Source: UBA830 sp036339975 (GTDB taxonomy: Bacteria > Pseudomonadota > Alphaproteobacteria > MPNO01 > UBA830). Taken from it: a stretch of 10,827 bases of DNA. The stretch lies in assembly GCA_036339975.1 (NCBI GenBank), contig JAYYZV010000159.1, positions 1-10,827 on the forward strand. Direction: 5' to 3'. Position numbers and translations under genes: made by a program. Below are positions 7,239 through 10,827 of the stretch, piece after piece (the stretch's first letter is position 1; each line of letters starts with the position of its first letter). The notes beneath the pieces are model-generated. The model was not told the DNA's origin. It ran no database searches and saw only the letters and a program-made list of their open reading frames with translations.

Positions 7239-9392
7239 ATGCCCCGGGTGAACCGACCTAGCACTATATGCCTCTGTGTGATGTTCGTCGTAATGGCATC
7301 TGCTATCCCCGCAAAATTTGTCTCGGCCGCAACATCGGGGTGGTTTGAACACGACCATGGCGCAGTTCGCTTGATTTCGGCTGGGTCGAAAGCGGGCAGT
7401 CGGGAGGCCTTGGATCTCGGGCTACAGTTTCGCATGAATCCGGGGTGGAAGGTTTACTGGCGGTCGCCGGGAGATGCCGGCTTCCCGCCGAAGATCAACT
7501 GGGTCGGTTCCACTAATTTCGCAGGCGCCAAGATGGCTTGGCCTGCACCCGAACGGTTTTCGGTCCAAGGTCTTGAAACTCTAGGTTATAAGAAAGAGGT
7601 CGTATTCCCCATAACAGCCTCTGTGTTCGAACCGGGCAAGGAAGTCTCACTAAAAGCCCGGGTGCGTTTCCTTACATGCAATGATATCTGCGTGCCCTAC
7701 GAAGCTAGCTTCACGCTTAACCTGCCGGCCGGTGAGGGGGTCAATACGCCTCATTCAGGCACCATTGATGAGTGGCGGGCGAAGGTGCCGGTCTCTGGCG
7801 GTGGCAGCTCTATGTATATTCGACAAGCGGAACTTGCCGGTAAAGGTGAGACGGCGTTCCTGATCGTGCATGCGGTCGGCGACACCGCACTAAAATCGCC
7901 CGACCTGTTCGTCGAAGGCCCCGCGGGTTACAGTTTTGCAAAACCTCTGGTTCAGATCACCTCGACCGGCGACACCGCGTTTATGCGCATTTCTATTAAG
8001 GCACCCGGCGGCTCGGATGCGCGGCTTGCCGGTGAAACGGTTATCCTTACCTTAGTCGATGGCGACCGAGCGGTGGAACATTTAGTTACGCTTCAGGACG
8101 CGGCGGCTAAATCGGTAGACACTGCCGCAGGAGAAGAAGCAAACACATACGAGCTTTTTTTCATCCTCGGAATTGCCATACTTGGAGGCCTGATCCTCAA
8201 CCTGATGCCCTGTGTTTTGCCGGTCCTCTCAATCAAGCTTTTAACTGTTATCAATTATGGTGGCGGGGAACCCGCAAGGGTTCGGGCGGGTTTTCTTGCG
8301 TCCGCTGCAGGGATAATCGCCTGTTTTTTCATTCTCGGCACATTGGCTGTGGCGTTACAAGCTGCCGGCGTGGCAGCTGGCTGGGGTATTCAGTTCCAGC
8401 AACCGGCGTTTCTCGTGTTCATGGTGGCTATTATCACTCTCTTCACATGTAATATGTGGGACCGTTTTGAGTTCCGACTTCCAGGCGCCATTTCCGATGC
8501 AGCAGTACGAGCGTCTAGTTCCAAAGGTATAGGGTTGGGCGGGCATTTTCTGACCGGCGTATTCGCGACGCTTCTTGCCACCCCCTGTACAGCGCCGTTT
8601 TTGGGAACTGCGGTCGGTTTTGCCCTGTCGCGCGGGGCCTTGGAGGTATACACGGTATGTTTGGCCCTCGGGGTAGGCCTCGCGCTACCCTGGATTGGGA
8701 TCTCTGCATTTCCTGTGTTGATAAAACGGTTGCCGAAACCCGGGCCGTGGACGGTAAACCTGAAACGTATTCTCTCTGTCGGGATGATCGGCACGGGGCT
8801 TTGGCTTCTCAGCATTCTATGGCTCCAAATTGGCGGGCCGGCAACAGCAATAATCGCGCTTTTGATGATTGTGAACGCGTTCATGGTCTGGCAACACCGG
8901 CACTTGAACGAACGGGCACGTCGTGTGACATGGGCTGTGATATCGCTGCTGATTTTAATATCGATGGTCGGCGCGCGCAGCTTCTCGGATGCCGGTGGAG
9001 ATCGTCCGATTGAGACTGAAGACAAAATATGGCGCAAATTTGATATAGCCGTCATCGAAGCCGAGGTGGCTAAAGGCCAAACAGTGCTTGTCGATGTTAC
9101 CGCTGATTGGTGTCTGACATGTAAGGCTAATAAGGCTCTTGTGTTGAACCGGGGCCGGGTTGGCGAAATTCTCGACGCCGGTCGCATTGTCGCGATGAGG
9201 GCCGACTGGACCAAGCCGGATCCGACAATTTTGGAATATCTGAAAAGCTTCGGCCGCTTCGGTGTTCCGTTTAATGTTGTGTATGGACCAACCGCGCAGG
9301 GGGGGCTCCCCCTACCCGAAATCCTAACTGAGACAGAGGTTCTCGAGGCATTCGAACGTGCGAACGGAAAAAAGGCGCTTATCCATCGCTAA
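7239..9392 (+). CDS. Protein-disulfide reductase, ScsB/DsbD family
   Basis: The protein is predicted to carry electrons from cytosolic thioredoxin across the inner membrane to periplasmic disulfide proteins. From ATG 7239 it has 717 residues, longer than classical DsbD and typical of the ScsB-like branch. An N-terminal signal peptide (about 1-31, ending VSAA) is followed by a periplasmic domain with GWKVYWRSPGDAG at 69-81 and a cysteine pair C147/C151 in LTCNDICVP. A polytopic membrane domain (about 305-581) holds the redox cysteines C325 (LMPCVLP) and C450 (ATPCTAPF). The C-terminal thioredoxin domain has C625/C628 in ADWCLTCKAN. All three redox pairs are intact. The start at 7239 is preferred over ATG 7182, because it puts the signal peptide at the N-terminus and 7182 has no ribosome site. 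The only Shine-Dalgarno-like AAAAGG (7221-7226) is somewhat far upstream. Confidence 0.93.
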   Translation: MPRVNRPSTICLCVMFVVMASAIPAKFVSAATSGWFEHDHGAVRLISAGSKAGSREALDLGLQFRMNPGWKVYWRSPGDAGFPPKINWVGSTNFAGAKMAWPAPERFSVQGLETLGYKKEVVFPITASVFEPGKEVSLKARVRFLTCNDICVPYEASFTLNLPAGEGVNTPHSGTIDEWRAKVPVSGGGSSMYIRQAELAGKGETAFLIVHAVGDTALKSPDLFVEGPAGYSFAKPLVQITSTGDTAFMRISIKAPGGSDARLAGETVILTLVDGDRAVEHLVTLQDAAAKSVDTAAGEEANTYELFFILGIAILGGLILNLMPCVLPVLSIKLLTVINYGGGEPARVRAGFLASAAGIIACFFILGTLAVALQAAGVAAGWGIQFQQPAFLVFMVAIITLFTCNMWDRFEFRLPGAISDAAVRASSSKGIGLGGHFLTGVFATLLATPCTAPFLGTAVGFALSRGALEVYTVCLALGVGLALPWIGISAFPVLIKRLPKPGPWTVNLKRILSVGMIGTGLWLLSILWLQIGGPATAIIALLMIVNAFMVWQHRHLNERARRVTWAVISLLILISMVGARSFSDAGGDRPIETEDKIWRKFDIAVIEAEVAKGQTVLVDVTADWCLTCKANKALVLNRGRVGEILDAGRIVAMRADWTKPDPTILEYLKSFGRFGVPFNVVYGPTAQGGLPLPEILTETEVLEAFERANGKKALIHR

Positions 9393-9452
9393 ATTCTCAT
9401 CTGTGGCGGGTGACAAACCATTTTTTGTGTTTTATCTCACGTCAGGTCTAAA

Positions 9453-9470
9453 AACGTCCATTAGGACGTT
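9453..9470 (+). terminator. Hairpin downstream of the disulfide reductase gene, possible terminator
   Basis: AACGTCC at 9453-9459 and GGACGTT at 9464-9470 form a perfect 7-bp stem with loop ATTA, about 60 nt after the dsbD-type stop. The following CTTATTTC is T-rich but not a continuous T-run, so this is at best a weak intrinsic terminator. Its position between two independently spaced genes fits the role. Confidence 0.4.
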
Positions 9471-9658
9471 CTTATTTCGGGGGGCAAAAGTGCCTATTGG
9501 TCTCACGGGCAGAATTGTGGTCGTAGCGTTCAAGCGGGATACTGACACCGCCCTTAATTACACTGACCGGCTAAACCTCCAATTCGGTTGCGCATCAAAA
9601 GTTAGCGCCGCCGTTTTAACCTTGTCCCAGCTCTAGATAATTTAGTTAGGCGTTAATT
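9471..9658 (+). other. Non-coding gap upstream of the molybdenum hydroxylase gene
   Basis: No convincing gene is visible here. GATAAT at 9636-9641 resembles a -10 hexamer 18 nt before the ATG, but nothing resembling a -35 box sits at proper distance. TTAGG just before the start at 9659 may serve as a weak ribosome site. The region probably carries the promoter of the next gene, which is inference from position. Confidence 0.3.
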
Positions 9659-10827
9659 ATGGAGAAGTTCGGTATTGGACAAGGGGTCCTTCGCGAGGAA
9701 GACCCGCGTCTGCTGCGGGGAAACGGCCTGTATGTGAATGACGTCGACCTGCCGGGGCAAGCGCATGCAGTTGTGCTTCGGTCACCGCATGCACATGCAG
9801 AAATACTGGGAATAGACACCTCCGTCGCGACCGTGCTGCCGGGTGTTCTTGCAATTTACACTGGTGAGGACATTGCGCTGGATAAACTCGGCGTGCCGGG
9901 TATGCCGGCAAAATGGCTGCGCCCTGATGGTCAGCCGATGAAGTACCGGCCCCAGCCTCCACTGGCGCTCGGCCGGGTACGCTACGTTGGAGACCCGGTT
10001 GCGCTGGTGATTGCAGAAACGTTGGATCAGGCGGCTGATGCGGCGGAAGCCGTTATAGTCGATTATGATCCATTGCCGTCCATAACAGATACTGCTCAAA
10101 CCGTTGATGAAGACGCACCATTGGTTTGGGATGACTACCGCGACAACATCTCTGGGCTATACCAGGCTGGCGATAAGGCTGCGACGGACAAGGTATTCAA
10201 GACAGCTCACCGGATCGTGAAACGACAATTTAGGATAAGCCGCGTTTTCGCACATTACATGGAAACCCGGGGAGCGATCGGCAATTACGATCTACGTGAA
10301 GATCGTTATCTACTATACGCCGACGTCCAGTACCCTCACCGTGTACGGCAATTGCTAGCAGAGAAAATTTTCCGGGTGCCTGAACAGAATATTCGAGTTG
10401 TTGCTCACGATGTTGGTGGCGGGTTCGGAACCAAGGGGTGGCAATACGCTGAACACAGGCTTGTGCTGTGGGCTGCTCATAAGCTGGGCCGTCCCGTCAA
10501 ATGGAGTTGCAGCAGGTCCGAGGCGGTGCAGGCCGACGAGCACGGCCGCGACAATGTAACCGATGCTGAATTGGCGTTTGATGAAAATTATAAAGTCATC
10601 GGCTTACGAGTACGGACCATTGCCAATATTGGCGCTTATTTATCCGCGATCCGAAATTTGTTGCCCGTGTTCACCAATGTTGGGACCCTGATCGGGGTCT
10701 ACGATATTCCGGTGGCCCATGCTGCCGTGCGGACTGTGCATTCAAATTCGAGCCCGACGGCACCCTACCGTGGTGCCGGACGACCAGAGGCTACCTACGT
10801 TATAGAACGAATGTTCGATGAGGCGGC
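9659..10827 (+). CDS. Xanthine dehydrogenase/CO dehydrogenase-type molybdopterin subunit, 3' truncated by window
   Basis: The reading frame is open from ATG 9659 to the window edge (389 codons), so roughly half of a family protein of about 750-800 residues is present. The product is the large, molybdopterin-cytosine-dinucleotide-binding subunit of a molybdenum hydroxylase, which oxidises C-H (or CO) substrates with water as oxygen source. An a/b hammerhead domain spans about 20-130 (RGNGLYVNDVDLPG, RSPHAHAEI), followed by the first cofactor-binding domain with GGGFGTK at 253-259 and PYRGAGRPE at 369-377. The GAGR form is that of form II or general aldehyde/purine-type enzymes, not the AYxCSFR of true form I CO dehydrogenase, so CO oxidation should not be assumed. 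No small FeS or FAD subunit lies upstream. They may be downstream or elsewhere. The substrate is unknown. Confidence 0.93.
   Translation, partial: MEKFGIGQGVLREEDPRLLRGNGLYVNDVDLPGQAHAVVLRSPHAHAEILGIDTSVATVLPGVLAIYTGEDIALDKLGVPGMPAKWLRPDGQPMKYRPQPPLALGRVRYVGDPVALVIAETLDQAADAAEAVIVDYDPLPSITDTAQTVDEDAPLVWDDYRDNISGLYQAGDKAATDKVFKTAHRIVKRQFRISRVFAHYMETRGAIGNYDLREDRYLLYADVQYPHRVRQLLAEKIFRVPEQNIRVVAHDVGGGFGTKGWQYAEHRLVLWAAHKLGRPVKWSCSRSEAVQADEHGRDNVTDAELAFDENYKVIGLRVRTIANIGAYLSAIRNLLPVFTNVGTLIGVYDIPVAHAAVRTVHSNSSPTAPYRGAGRPEATYVIERMFDEA

Noticed and set aside
8390..9214. Long minus-strand open frame (274 codons) opposite the disulfide reductase gene
   Set aside because: Its low-complexity, Arg/Pro/Ser/Thr-rich product is typical of an antisense shadow, and the plus-strand gene is clearly real with conserved motifs throughout.
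9358..9636. 92-codon forward open frame after the disulfide reductase gene
   Set aside because: It starts inside the preceding gene, contains the 9453-9470 hairpin, has no recognisable domain and no good ribosome site.
1..10827. Mobile element, CRISPR array, tRNA, defence or biosynthetic system
   Set aside because: I saw no transposase or integrase motifs, no regularly spaced repeats, no cloverleaf-like T-loop sequence and no composition shift. All gene-sized regions are explained by housekeeping or metabolic families.

Overview
The window looks like ordinary chromosomal DNA from an alphaproteobacterium. The evidence is the cytochrome c oxidase gene order (subunit III, a DUF983 protein, SURF1), a threonine synthase translationally coupled to an M16 processing-type peptidase, a YqgE/AlgH protein divergent from a large ScsB/DsbD-type disulfide reductase, and a molybdenum hydroxylase large subunit. 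Base composition is moderately GC-rich and even throughout. A Rhodospirillales-like lineage is a guess only. I see no insertion sequence, integrase, tRNA, rRNA, CRISPR array or phage gene.

Region 1 (1-3508, + strand) is a tightly packed operon. It starts with the probable last codons of an upstream gene (perhaps the Cox11/CtaG copper chaperone). Next come ctaE/coxC (aa3-type oxidase subunit III), a small zinc-ribbon membrane protein of the DUF983 family, surf1 (oxidase assembly factor) and, 12 nt further on, an M32 carboxypeptidase with a TTG start. Region 2 (3509-3799) is a non-coding leader with a candidate sigma70-type promoter and a small inverted-repeat cluster. Region 3 (3800-6465, + strand) is thrC followed by an M16 zinc peptidase whose GTG start overlaps the thrC stop.

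Region 4 (6472-7047, - strand) is yqgE, converging on the M16 gene with 6 nt between stop codons. Region 5 (7048-7238) is a divergent, AT-rich control region with a perfect 7+7 bp palindrome and weak promoter-like boxes. Region 6 (7239-9392, + strand) is an exported, polytopic thiol:disulfide reductase with a C-terminal thioredoxin domain. Region 7 (9393-9658) has no convincing gene but holds a hairpin that may be a terminator. Region 8 (9659 to the window end, + strand) is the N-terminal 389 codons of a xanthine dehydrogenase/CO dehydrogenase-type molybdopterin subunit, with the form II (GAGR) rather than the form I CO dehydrogenase signature.

Functionally, the first half concerns building the terminal oxidase, with threonine synthesis and proteolysis genes attached. 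The second half concerns periplasmic redox and an oxidative molybdoenzyme. I found no clearly new multi-gene system. The most useful loose ends are the uncharacterised DUF983 protein inside the oxidase cluster, the palindrome in the yqgE/dsbD divergent region, and the substrate of the truncated molybdenum hydroxylase.
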